Source: Opitutales bacterium (lineage in GTDB: Bacteria > Verrucomicrobiota > Verrucomicrobiia > Opitutales > JAFGAQ01). From it: a DNA stretch of 13,520 bases. This document shows, piece by piece, positions 6,559 through 13,520 of the stretch. The first letter of the stretch is position 1; the number at the start of each line of letters is the position of its first letter. The translations under genes were made by a program, and so were the position numbers. The stretch is from the NCBI GenBank assembly GCA_028704125.1, contig JAQVLM010000028.1:1-13520 (forward strand). The letters are read 5' to 3'. The notes beneath the pieces are model-generated. The model searched no databases, was not told the origin of the DNA, and was given only the letters and a program-made list of their open reading frames with translations.

Positions 6559-8520
6559 TCACACCTTGAACTGATGGACGATGCCGTCCAGTTCGTTGGC
6601 AAGCTTCGCCAATTCATCCACGCTCGCATTGACTTGGCTGATACCCCTTGAGGTATCGGTCGCAGCATCGTTCACGCTGGTGATCGTCCGGGCGACTTCT
6701 GAGAGAGCATTCGCCGATTCAGAAACATTCCGGGCCACTTCCTGGGCTCCGTCATTCGCACCGGCTATGCTTTGGGCGATTTCGCCAACCGCCTTGTTCT
6801 GCTCATTGACCGTGACCACGATGCTCTGCGAAATGGAGTTCACTTCATCAATGACGCGGTTAATGCCGCTGATGGCCTTCACCGCATTTTCCGTATTATG
6901 CTGCATATCCTCCACCTGACGGCGGATGTCCTCGGTGGCCGTAGCCGTCTGACGTGCCAGTTCCTTCACCTCGTTTGCCACCACTGCGAAACCTTTGCCG
7001 GCGTCTCCTGCGGATGCCGCCTCGATGGTCGCATTCAGGGCGAGCAGATTGGTTTGGGATGCGATCTGATTGATCACATCCACAATCTTGCCGATCGAGT
7101 GCGCCGCGACTCCCAGCTTCTGCATGATCTCGCTGGTGCTGGAAGCTTCCTTACTGGCACGGCCAGCAACTTCCGATTCCTTCTCACAGTTCACCGCCAC
7201 CTGATGAATCGAGGCACTGAGTTCCTCAACCGCCGAAGCCACCACATTCATCGAAGTGGACATCTCCTCAGCGGCAGATGAAATCGAATTGATGTTCGCG
7301 GTAGATTGCTCGGTCGCAGCGGCCACGGTGCTGGCTTGCGCGGTCATTTCCTCGGCATTTGCGGCAATCGTAACCGAAGTCGAGGACAGTTCCTCCGACG
7401 CGGCCGACAGAGTGGAGGCACTGTGCCCCATCTCCCGGATGATGTTATGGATCTTGTCGACAAACACATTGAACCAGTTCGCCATCTCGCCCACTTCATC
7501 CTTGGAGTGAATCTTGAGACGCTTGGTTAAGTCACCCTCTCCCTGAGCAATGTCCTTGAGCATAGCGGTGGTGTCCTTGATCGGACTCACGATGATCGAT
7601 GCCACCCACAGCGCCACGACAGATGCGAGCACCAGGATCACCACTGCCCCCAGCAGAATCATCCGCAAAACCCCGGTCAAAGCGACCATCGCATCGCTTT
7701 CAATAGCCCCAACAGCCAGTGCCCAGCGGGTTCCCTCTACCGGAGCATACGCGAACATCCGGGTCTCGCCCTTGTAGAAGTAACGGGCCGATCCCACCCG
7801 GTCCTTCATCATCTCCTGGATCATGGCGGACAAGCCAGCCAGTTCCGGATTGCTTTTCGCCTCTTCCACATAATTCGTCTGGTTGATCACCAGGGAACGG
7901 TCATTGTGGGATACGATCGCCCCCGTGTCGTCCACCATCCAGGAATACCCGTTATCGCCAAACTTGATCGTGTCCGTGATCCCGCTCAGGAAGGTCGCCG
8001 GGAGCCGCGCGATCAGGACCCCATTCACTTTGCGGGTATCCTCATAGTCGAATATAGGGGCCGCAATCATGATAACCGGATCTTTCGTCACCCGACTCAC
8101 AATCACACTCGACACGTTCAGTTCACCGTCAAACGCCTTCTCCAGATAGTCCCTGCCCTTTAGATCCGCAGTCGAACCATCCGGATAATGTGCCACATAA
8201 TCGGGCGTCACCAAACCCATCCCCAAGAAACCGAGACGCTTCGCCTCCGATTCCATCGCGGCTTTTTGGACATCCCACTCCATTTCACGCATGCGGTTGA
8301 GCGCAGCCACCGACTGCACCACATCCACCTTGCGACCGATCTCCTCCGCAATCAGACGGCTGGCTACGCCCACAGTCTGCACCAAACCTTCATTCACGTT
8401 TTCCCGGATCGCTCCGGCGCTGCCGCGGAAGGCGATCACTGAAAGGCTGGCAATCGCCAAAACCACCAGGCACAAAATCACAATCAGGAGCTTCGACTTG
8501 AGTTTCAGGTTTCTCCACAT
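6559..8520 (-). CDS. Methyl-accepting chemotaxis protein with dCache-type sensor
   Basis: This 653-residue receptor has the standard order. Transmembrane helix 1 spans about residues 10-30, followed by a periplasmic sensor at about 38-275. That sensor looks like dCache_1, with a membrane-distal part around GRDYLEKAF (122-130) and a later PAS-like part around YSWMVDDTGAIVSH. Helix 2 spans about 284-310, a HAMP domain 311-364, and a long coiled-coil signalling domain 370-645. The hairpin tip reads QIASQTNLLALNATIEAA then SAGDAGKGFAVVANEV (485-517), the site that would contact CheA and CheW. The usual arginine of EAARAGE is serine (S503). No C-terminal pentapeptide for a methylation-enzyme tether is present. 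No other chemotaxis gene is nearby, so it is an orphan receptor whose ligand is unknown. The ATG at 8520 lacks a Shine-Dalgarno, but the first helix begins properly from it. Confidence 0.92.
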   Translation of the reverse strand: MWRNLKLKSKLLIVILCLVVLAIASLSVIAFRGSAGAIRENVNEGLVQTVGVASRLIAEEIGRKVDVVQSVAALNRMREMEWDVQKAAMESEAKRLGFLGMGLVTPDYVAHYPDGSTADLKGRDYLEKAFDGELNVSSVIVSRVTKDPVIMIAAPIFDYEDTRKVNGVLIARLPATFLSGITDTIKFGDNGYSWMVDDTGAIVSHNDRSLVINQTNYVEEAKSNPELAGLSAMIQEMMKDRVGSARYFYKGETRMFAYAPVEGTRWALAVGAIESDAMVALTGVLRMILLGAVVILVLASVVALWVASIIVSPIKDTTAMLKDIAQGEGDLTKRLKIHSKDEVGEMANWFNVFVDKIHNIIREMGHSASTLSAASEELSSTSVTIAANAEEMTAQASTVAAATEQSTANINSISSAAEEMSTSMNVVASAVEELSASIHQVAVNCEKESEVAGRASKEASSTSEIMQKLGVAAHSIGKIVDVINQIASQTNLLALNATIEAASAGDAGKGFAVVANEVKELARQTATATEDIRRQVEDMQHNTENAVKAISGINRVIDEVNSISQSIVVTVNEQNKAVGEIAQSIAGANDGAQEVARNVSESANALSEVARTITSVNDAATDTSRGISQVNASVDELAKLANELDGIVHQFKV

Positions 8521-8643
8521 GGCGATAAGGGGTTGGGATGAATGCGATTAACGGGATTAGGACATCTGATATCGTCCAAATCTCCCGCAAGTTAAGGCCT
8601 ATCGCAACCCCACCCATCATTTTTTGCCCGATTCATACGAAGG

Positions 8644-8667
8644 ATATCAAAAACTGAACTTTGATAT
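8644..8667. repeat. Perfect inverted repeat upstream of the chemoreceptor gene, possible operator
   Basis: ATATCAAA (8644-8651) and TTTGATAT (8660-8667) are perfect 8-base arms around an 8-base spacer. The arm centres are 16 bases apart, which suits a dimeric regulator. The site is about 124-147 bases before the receptor start and next to a possible tadA terminator, so an RNA hairpin is the other explanation. Confidence 0.4.
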
Positions 8668-8703
8668 AAAAACCGACGGGCTACCCGCGCATTCCTTGAA
8701 TGC
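8664..8703 (-). terminator. Possible terminator of tadA
   Basis: On the minus strand, about 100 bases after the tadA stop, a 6-base perfect hairpin (GCATTC/GAATGC, 8689-8703) is followed by a second short one (CGGG-TAG-CCCG, 8677-8687), then TCGGTTTTTATAT. The T-run supports termination, but the stem next to it is only 4 pairs, so this is a tentative call. Confidence 0.35.
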
Positions 8704-8798
8704 TGAAAAAAAAGTGACCGCGGATTGGCCGGAATCTCACCATCCGGCACGCCCTGACGGATTCGAGCCTTCCCTCTAGTCATCCATGAGCCAACAAC

Positions 8799-9377
8799 CT
8801 ATTCGAGTGCACCACCCTTGCCTTCTTTGTTCTCACGTCGCTTCATCGCGAAGAAAGACTGCACTAACGATCGGCATTCTTCTTCCATCACCCCACTGCA
8901 CACTTCGGCATGATGCCAAGCATCCGGAAGCGCATTGAGATCCGCCGCCCCGCCCATGCATCCCATTCGCGGATCCGCGAATGCATAAACCAAACGGCCC
9001 ACCCTCGCCATGATAATGGCCCCGGAGCACATGGGACAGGGCTCCTTTGTGACATAAAGCGTAGCACCGTTGAGCCGCCAATCCCCGATCGCGCGGGAAG
9101 CCTGCGTAATCGCAATCATTTCCGCATGCGCGGTCGCGTCCCCGGAGCCCAACACCTGATTGTGAGCGGAAGCCACCACCTGCCCTTCATAAACGACCAC
9201 AGCACCAACCGGGACCTCGTCTTCCCGCCAGGCCTCAATTGCCTGGTTGTAGGCCAGCGACATGAAGAATACGTCGTCCCGGTTCAGTTGGGACGGATGC
9301 AACTTCGGGAAGGGGCATTCCCTCACACTCGGGCGGACGGGACCCTCTCCACCATCTTCCACCCGTCTTTCTGCCAT
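8799..9377 (-). CDS. tadA: tRNA-specific adenosine deaminase
   Basis: TadA converts adenosine 34 to inosine in the anticodon of tRNA-Arg(ACG), needed to read CGN codons. The zinc deaminase signature is complete: HAE (H84, catalytic E86) and PCPMCSGAI (C114, C117). Other family features are the substrate-pocket asparagine in AHNQ (N73) and the C-terminal segment around VMEEECRSLVQSFFAMKRRE. From this start the protein has 192 residues, longer than the usual 150-170 because about 35 residues precede the catalytic core. I chose the ATG at 9377 because GAGG (9383-9386) lies 5 bases upstream. ATGs at 9425, 9401 and 9392 are in frame but less well supported; the first would give 208 residues. It is divergent from infA, so two translation-related genes share a regulatory gap. 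Confidence 0.92.
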   Translation of the reverse strand: MAERRVEDGGEGPVRPSVRECPFPKLHPSQLNRDDVFFMSLAYNQAIEAWREDEVPVGAVVVYEGQVVASAHNQVLGSGDATAHAEMIAITQASRAIGDWRLNGATLYVTKEPCPMCSGAIIMARVGRLVYAFADPRMGCMGGAADLNALPDAWHHAEVCSGVMEEECRSLVQSFFAMKRRENKEGKGGALE

Positions 9378-9537
9378 GGAATCCTCATCCATCCAATCCA
9401 TATTTCCGAAAGCGCCGATCCTCATGTCGGAGTCAAGGGTTTTGTCATTTCTTTTCGATTGCCATGAAGGAAGAGATGCTATTCACTTTGTACTTTTCGA
9501 GTTATTCTCATGAATTCAGAGACGCAGCACGCATACT

Positions 9538-9798
9538 ATGGCAGATGATGAAATTGAAGTGAACGGCAAAATTGTTGCCGTACTTCCCGGCACCATGTTC
9601 CGGGTCGAATTGGAAAATGGACATCGGGTTTTGGCCCACATTTCCGGCAAGCTCCGGAAGAATTTCATCAAAATCACAGCTGGCGACACTGTCAAAATGG
9701 TGATGAGTCCTTACGATCTTGAAAAAGCACGTATCGTTTACCGCGTGCGAAACGCGCCAGCGCAAGGCGCAAGACCCTACACGCCACGCAGGCGCTGA
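9538..9798 (+). CDS. infA: Translation initiation factor IF-1
   Basis: IF-1 is a small S1/OB-fold protein that binds the ribosomal A site with IF-2 and IF-3 during initiation. Residues 1-71 match the family very closely, including the block GTMFRVELENGH (18-29), AHISGKLRKNFIKI (33-46) and SPYDLEKARIVYR (57-69). Bacterial IF-1 is normally about 72 residues. This one has 86, with an extra tail, NAPAQGARPYTPRRR, rich in arginine and proline. There is no Shine-Dalgarno before the ATG. It is not in a ribosomal protein operon here but next to tadA (divergent) and cysK (downstream), and is probably transcribed alone because a terminator follows. Confidence 0.95.
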   Translation: MADDEIEVNGKIVAVLPGTMFRVELENGHRVLAHISGKLRKNFIKITAGDTVKMVMSPYDLEKARIVYRVRNAPAQGARPYTPRRR

Positions 9799-9870
9799 TC
9801 AGCTCTCCTTTCGTTCGGGCATTGAAGTATTTGGCACACTGATACTTCTTATCTGGATGCACGGATAATC

Positions 9871-9905
9871 CGGGTTTATCTTGCAAACCCGCGGGTTTTG
9901 TTTCC
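9871..9905 (+). terminator. Rho-independent terminator of infA
   Basis: CGGGTTT (9871-9877) pairs perfectly with AAACCCG (9885-9891) over a 7-base loop, then CGGGTTTTGTTT follows. The overlapping 14-base palindrome AAACCCGCGGGTTT (9885-9898) gives a competing fold. It lies about 70 bases after the infA stop. Confidence 0.55.
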
Positions 9906-9952
9906 GGTAAAGGGATTGCCACGCTTACACTGTTTGCGGTGGCTGTTCATTG

Positions 9953-9958
9953 TATAGT
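9953..9958 (+). promoter_or_regulatory. Possible -10 box of the cysK promoter
   Basis: TATAGT lies 23 bases before the cysK ATG. The -35 position (9930-9935, CTGTTT) is a poor match, so the promoter may need an activator or the call may be wrong. I saw no S-box or T-box leader in the 183-base gap. Confidence 0.3.
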
Positions 9959-9981
9959 ACCGAAATCGAAACATCCATATC

Positions 9982-10947
9982 ATGGCATTCGCATCTAACA
10001 TCATCCGCACGATCGGGCACACCCCTCTCATCAAGCTGGAGAAGATCTCCAAGGAAGTGGGAGCGGAAATACTGGTGAAAGGGGAATTCTTCAACCCCAT
10101 GGCCAGTGTCAAAGACCGCATCGGGTTGGCAATGATTGAGGCCGCCGAACGGGACGGAAAACTATCCCCCGACAGCCTCGTGGTGGAGCCGACATCCGGC
10201 AACACCGGCATCGCACTGGCCTTTGTCTGCGCGGCAAAGGGCTACCGCTGCCTACTCGTGATGCCGGAAACCATGTCTCTGGAGCGCAGGGTGCTGCTGC
10301 GCATGCTGGGCGCGGAACTCGTTTTGACGCCCGGCCCAAGGGGAATGTCAGGCGCAATCGCAAAAGCCCAGCAGATTGTCGACGAATCGCAGGGCAAGGC
10401 ATTCATGCCCCAACAGTTTGAAAACCCGGCCAATCCGGAAATCCACCGTCGCACCACTGCGGAGGAAATCTGGGAAGACACCGGCGGCAACATTGACGCG
10501 TTTGTGTCTGGAGTGGGAACCGGGGGCACAATTACCGGGGTCTCAGAAGTGATCAAATCCCGCAAGCCATTGTTCACGGTCGCAGTGGAGCCTGAAGCAA
10601 GCCCGGTCATTTCCGGAGGAGCACCCGGACCCCACAAAATCCAGGGAATCGGGGCGGGCTTCATCCCGAAGAACCTCAACACCGCGATCATCGATGACGT
10701 GATCAAGGTGTCCAACGAGAACGCCCTTCAGACCGCTCAAATGCTCGCAACCAAAGAAGGGTTGCTCGGTGGAATCTCCACTGGAGCGAATGTGTGGGCC
10801 GCTATACAGCTCGCAACCCGCCCGGAGATGGCCGGTAAACGCATCGTGACGGTTGGGTGCAGCTTCGGCGAACGCTACCTGAGCACAGCCCTCGCGGAAC
10901 GCGCACTCAGCGAAGTCAAGGACATGAAGGCATCCCCAATCGACTGA
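9982..10947 (+). CDS. cysK: Cysteine synthase A (O-acetylserine sulfhydrylase)
   Basis: The enzyme makes L-cysteine from O-acetylserine and sulfide, using pyridoxal phosphate. The PLP lysine is K44 in MASVKDRIG. The substrate-binding loop is PTSGNTG (70-76), and the phosphate-binding loop is GVGTGGTITG (177-186). PQQFENPANP (143-152) and the C-terminal VGCSFGERYLST are also typical. The length of 321 residues suits CysK rather than the shorter CysM, although a CysM-like specificity cannot be excluded from motifs alone. The ATG has no Shine-Dalgarno. No serine acetyltransferase or sulfate-assimilation gene lies beside it. It is separated from infA by a terminator and followed by a hairpin, so it is probably a single-gene unit. 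Confidence 0.94.
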   Translation: MAFASNIIRTIGHTPLIKLEKISKEVGAEILVKGEFFNPMASVKDRIGLAMIEAAERDGKLSPDSLVVEPTSGNTGIALAFVCAAKGYRCLLVMPETMSLERRVLLRMLGAELVLTPGPRGMSGAIAKAQQIVDESQGKAFMPQQFENPANPEIHRRTTAEEIWEDTGGNIDAFVSGVGTGGTITGVSEVIKSRKPLFTVAVEPEASPVISGGAPGPHKIQGIGAGFIPKNLNTAIIDDVIKVSNENALQTAQMLATKEGLLGGISTGANVWAAIQLATRPEMAGKRIVTVGCSFGERYLSTALAERALSEVKDMKASPID

Positions 10948-10963
10948 TCGGGTCGATTTGCAG

Positions 10964-11004
10964 AAAGGCTGGACACGGCATGCTTCCGGTCCGGCCTTTA
11001 TTAT
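10964..11004 (+). terminator. Terminator of cysK
   Basis: AAAGGCTGGAC (10964-10974) pairs with GTCCGGCCTTT (10989-10999) as an 11-pair stem with one G-U wobble and a 14-base loop, followed by ATTAT. It starts 17 bases after the stop codon. An overlapping inverted repeat, CTGGACA/TGTCCAG (10969-10975 and 11004-11010), offers a second fold. Confidence 0.55.
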
Positions 11005-11056
11005 GTCCAGACATAACAGGCGTGTGCACGACCGGGCGCATCGACCAGCCTGTGGG

Positions 11057-11072
11057 ACGGGAAAAGTCCCGT
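11057..11072. repeat. Short hairpin between cysK and topB
   Basis: ACGGGA (11057-11062) and TCCCGT (11067-11072) pair perfectly over a 4-base loop. No T-run follows on either strand, so its role is unclear. It lies just beyond the topB terminator candidate. Confidence 0.35.
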
Positions 11073-11076
11073 GCTC

Positions 11077-11101
11077 AAAAGGAGGACAGATCCGCCTCCT
11101 T
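11077..11101 (-). terminator. Terminator of topB
   Basis: On the minus strand AAGGAGG (11101-11095) pairs perfectly with CCTCCTT (11085-11079) over 9 bases, and the stem runs into TTTTGAGC. It lies 18 bases after the topB stop codon. Confidence 0.6.
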
Positions 11102-11118
11102 CGAAAACATCCGAAACC

Positions 11119-13520
11119 TCATGCTTCGGCGCTCGATGCCGCCGCTTTCTTCCCTCTTCCTCCTGACGAACCGGCCTTCTTCTCCCTCGGCGGGAACTGG
11201 AAACTGATTTTTCCGCTCTTATCCACGTGCAGCGAAGCGGAGAACAGCCGTCCGGTCTTTTTGGAGCGGAATCCCTGAATCACCTCCGTTGCACCGTCCT
11301 TGAGCAGTTTCGCAACTTGTTCACGCGGAAGCGTCTTTCCAAGCATTGTCCGCCCCAACCGAAAGCCTTTGCCACCCTTGTGCTGGGTTTCGCATATAAA
11401 GGCCTGCGGGGTCTCGTAAACCGGAGTGCCATCAACCGGAGAATTTCCCACAACCGGACACGATGTCAGATCCACAGGAGAACCGTTTCCATTGGCTTCG
11501 TCCGAATCGGAACCATTTCCATTGCCGTTCGCAAAAACAAACTTCGGCTTGAAATCGGCGTCCAGCTTGATGGTCGCAGAATAGGGCTTGCCGACTTTTG
11601 AACGGAAACCGTCCAAGGGCCCGATTTCCCCTTTCTGAACCAACTCGGACAGCTCGGCTTCCGAGAACTGGCGGTTCCCGATTGTCTTGTAAAGTGTCAC
11701 CAAGCCATCGCGGGATTTGTAAGCCCGCATCGACTCCAACATGGTTTGTCCATCGGATGGAGATATGATACTCGACTCCTTGAGCGATTCCGCAGTCTCC
11801 TCGTATCCCCTCGCGCTATCCACAATCTTGCGCGTCAGGCTGAGGATGCCCTCCATAAACTGCTCCCGGCTCAGCTTGCCTTGCTCCACCTGCCGCAAGC
11901 GGTATTCCCACTCTCCTGTAAGTGCGGGGCTGGTAAGCTCCTCGACTCCAAGCGCCGTCAGAAAACGCATCAACTCCTCGGCCTTGGGGGTGGGAGAAAG
12001 GTCGCGCCCTTCCCGGATCATGTAGTTCTCCCGGATCAGGTGATCAATGGTCGCCGCACGTGTAGCCGGCGTCCCAAGCCCTTTTTCCTTCATGGCATCC
12101 GCCAGATCCTCATCCTCAACCAGTTTCCCGGCGCCTTCCATCGCTGAAAGGAGGGTCGCTTCCGTGTAGCGGGCGGGCGGCTTTGTCACCTCGGCTTCCA
12201 GCGCGATATCCTCGACACTCCCCTTCCAGGCAGAGCCATCTTTATCAGATTCCCGCAGTGGCGGAATGGTGGCCTCCTTTGCCTGTTCACGGTCATAGAC
12301 CGTCATCCAACCCGGATCCACAAGCACCTTGCCCTCCGTTTTGAACGCATACCCGGCCACCGTCGTGATACGGGTGGTGACATCAAATTCCGCGGCCGGG
12401 TAGAACACCGCAAGAAAGCGGCGTGTCACCATGTCGTAGATCTTCTGCTCCTCCGGCTTCAGGTTCTTCGGCTTCTGAGGAGTCGGAATGATGGCAAAGT
12501 GATCCGACACCTGCCGGTTGTCGAAAACCCGGCGATCCTTCGGATTGATCAGCCCTTTCTTGAGGATGTGACTGGCAAAACCATCGTATGGCTCCACAAG
12601 ACTCGCCAATGTCGCCGCACATGTCTCCGGATAGTCCTGCGGGAGCGCACGGGAGTCGGTTCTCGGATAGGTCAACACCTTATGCGACTCATAGAGAGAC
12701 TGTGCGATTTTGAGGGTCATCCCGGATGGGAACCCGAAACGGTTGTTCGCCTCGCGCTGGAGTGTGGTCAAATCATAGAGCCTCGGCGCAATTTGCCGGG
12801 TCCGTTTCAGGGCCTCCGTGATCGAAGCGGATGCCGCATTCCGCACCTCTTGAAAGACCCGTTCGGCCACGGATTTGGTCCAAATCCGATCCGCACGGTC
12901 ATGGGCATTCTGCGGGTCCTTCGAAAAGGAAGCCCGCTGATACACGCCTTCATACTTGCCGGATTCGATTCCAAACCGGCCCACAACCCGCCAGTAGTCC
13001 TGCGGCTTGAAGTTGCGGATTTCGAGTTCGCGCTGCACCACCAAGGCCAAGGTGGGGGTCTGCACCCGTCCAACCGTCGCCACTTGCCGTGCCCGCATCC
13101 CATAGAGCCGAAGCGTCACCGCACGGGTTCCATTGATGCCGACCAGCCAGTCGGATTCCGACCGCGAGCGGGCCGCGTGCTCCAAGGGCTTGAGGCTTTC
13201 GCCCGGACGCAGACTCGAAAACGCATCCCGGATCGCCTGAGGGGTCATGGACGACATCCACAACCGCTCAACCGGAAGCTTCTTTCCGGCCAATTGATAG
13301 ATGTAGGCGAAGATCAACTCTCCCTCACGCCCGGCGTCACAAGCATTGATCACGCGACCAATGTCCTTGCGGGCCATCAGCTTCTTGAGCTCGGCGAACT
13401 TCGACTTTGTTTTGTCGATGGCCTTGAGCTGGAACTTCTCAGGAAGGATCGGTAGAGCCGCCAAACGCCACATGCGGAGCTTCGGGTCAATATCCTCCGG
13501 CATGTACAGTTCGACAAGGT
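11119..13520 (-). CDS. topB: DNA topoisomerase III (type IA), 3' part, cut by right edge
   Basis: The enzyme cuts one DNA strand through a tyrosine and passes the other, resolving linked DNA. About 800 residues are visible. The frame continues through the edge: the residues before the ATG at 13503 read LVELY, matching the family's HLVEL-Y-PED segment, so that ATG is internal and the N-terminal part of the Toprim domain is missing. Numbering from that ATG, the Toprim DAGREGE motif is at 56-62, the MRARQVATVGRVQTPTLAL block at 136-154, the catalytic Y279 in TYPRTDSR, and the KGLGTPATRAATI motif at 474-486. The C-terminal part has two related modules (about 610-657 and 724-770), each with GFRSK and SA-x-K/H-x-D patterns, as in topoisomerase C-terminal repeats. 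An asparagine-glycine-rich linker (about 658-675) joins them, and a basic tail ends the protein. It converges on cysK. Confidence 0.92.
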   Translation of the reverse strand, partial: LVELYMPEDIDPKLRMWRLAALPILPEKFQLKAIDKTKSKFAELKKLMARKDIGRVINACDAGREGELIFAYIYQLAGKKLPVERLWMSSMTPQAIRDAFSSLRPGESLKPLEHAARSRSESDWLVGINGTRAVTLRLYGMRARQVATVGRVQTPTLALVVQRELEIRNFKPQDYWRVVGRFGIESGKYEGVYQRASFSKDPQNAHDRADRIWTKSVAERVFQEVRNAASASITEALKRTRQIAPRLYDLTTLQREANNRFGFPSGMTLKIAQSLYESHKVLTYPRTDSRALPQDYPETCAATLASLVEPYDGFASHILKKGLINPKDRRVFDNRQVSDHFAIIPTPQKPKNLKPEEQKIYDMVTRRFLAVFYPAAEFDVTTRITTVAGYAFKTEGKVLVDPGWMTVYDREQAKEATIPPLRESDKDGSAWKGSVEDIALEAEVTKPPARYTEATLLSAMEGAGKLVEDEDLADAMKEKGLGTPATRAATIDHLIRENYMIREGRDLSPTPKAEELMRFLTALGVEELTSPALTGEWEYRLRQVEQGKLSREQFMEGILSLTRKIVDSARGYEETAESLKESSIISPSDGQTMLESMRAYKSRDGLVTLYKTIGNRQFSEAELSELVQKGEIGPLDGFRSKVGKPYSATIKLDADFKPKFVFANGNGNGSDSDEANGNGSPVDLTSCPVVGNSPVDGTPVYETPQAFICETQHKGGKGFRLGRTMLGKTLPREQVAKLLKDGATEVIQGFRSKKTGRLFSASLHVDKSGKISFQFPPREKKAGSSGGRGKKAAASSAEA

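Noticed and set aside
8590..8640. Sigma-54 promoter for the chemoreceptor gene
   Set aside because: A GG and GC pair near a TTGC on the minus strand is spaced 8 bases apart instead of 10, so it does not fit.
9799..9981. Riboswitch or T-box leader before cysK
   Set aside because: No S-box, T-box or other known leader pattern was found. The hairpin there is explained as the infA terminator.
12499..13455. Plus-strand 318-residue open frame
   Set aside because: Antisense to topB, whose motifs are unmistakable.
13501..13503. ATG at 13503 as the start of topB
   Set aside because: The codons upstream to the edge read LVELY, continuing the conserved topoisomerase III sequence, so the true start is outside the window.
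1..13520. CRISPR arrays, insertion sequences, tRNA or rRNA genes, prophage
   Set aside because: No regular spaced repeats, transposase-like proteins, terminal inverted repeats or RNA gene signatures were seen anywhere in the window.

Overview
The window looks like ordinary chromosome from a Gram-negative bacterium of moderately high GC. My best guess is a member of Verrucomicrobiota (Opitutia), which is an inference. It rests on a DUF4914-type protein, a PocR-sensor regulator of the kind often joined to AraC DNA-binding domains, and start codons that mostly lack a Shine-Dalgarno sequence. There is no phage, transposon, CRISPR, tRNA or rRNA signal. Nine protein genes cover nearly all of the sequence. 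Both edge genes are cut by the window.

Layout, left to right. (1) The start of a PocR-like sensor regulator on the minus strand (1-614) is divergent from a 639-residue PEPCK-like P-loop protein of the DUF4914 family on the plus strand (757-2676). The gap between them holds a good minus-strand promoter with two palindromes sharing the core TATTAATA. (2) After a clear terminator (2704-2738) comes a long minus-strand gene (2764-5349). It encodes a membrane protein joining an alpha/beta-hydrolase-like domain, a DedA/VTT membrane domain and an ATP-grasp ligase domain. (3) A 322-base gene-free stretch leads to a HAD-IIB phosphatase on the plus strand (5672-6481). (4) An orphan methyl-accepting chemotaxis receptor (6559-8520) and tadA, the tRNA adenosine deaminase (8799-9377), are on the minus strand. 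(5) Divergent from tadA are infA (9538-9798) and cysK (9982-10947) on the plus strand. (6) The 3' part of topB, DNA topoisomerase III, is on the minus strand (11119 to beyond the right edge).

Most genes appear to be separately transcribed, and hairpins sit in most gaps. The housekeeping genes (tadA, infA, cysK, topB) form no pathway with each other. The most likely functional pair is the divergent regulator and DUF4914 gene: the regulator probably senses a small molecule and controls the kinase-like enzyme, itself, or both. The most unusual protein is the three-domain membrane fusion, whose hydrolase-like domain appears to have lost its nucleophile. I found no clear multi-gene undescribed system. 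These two loci are the best candidates for new biology.
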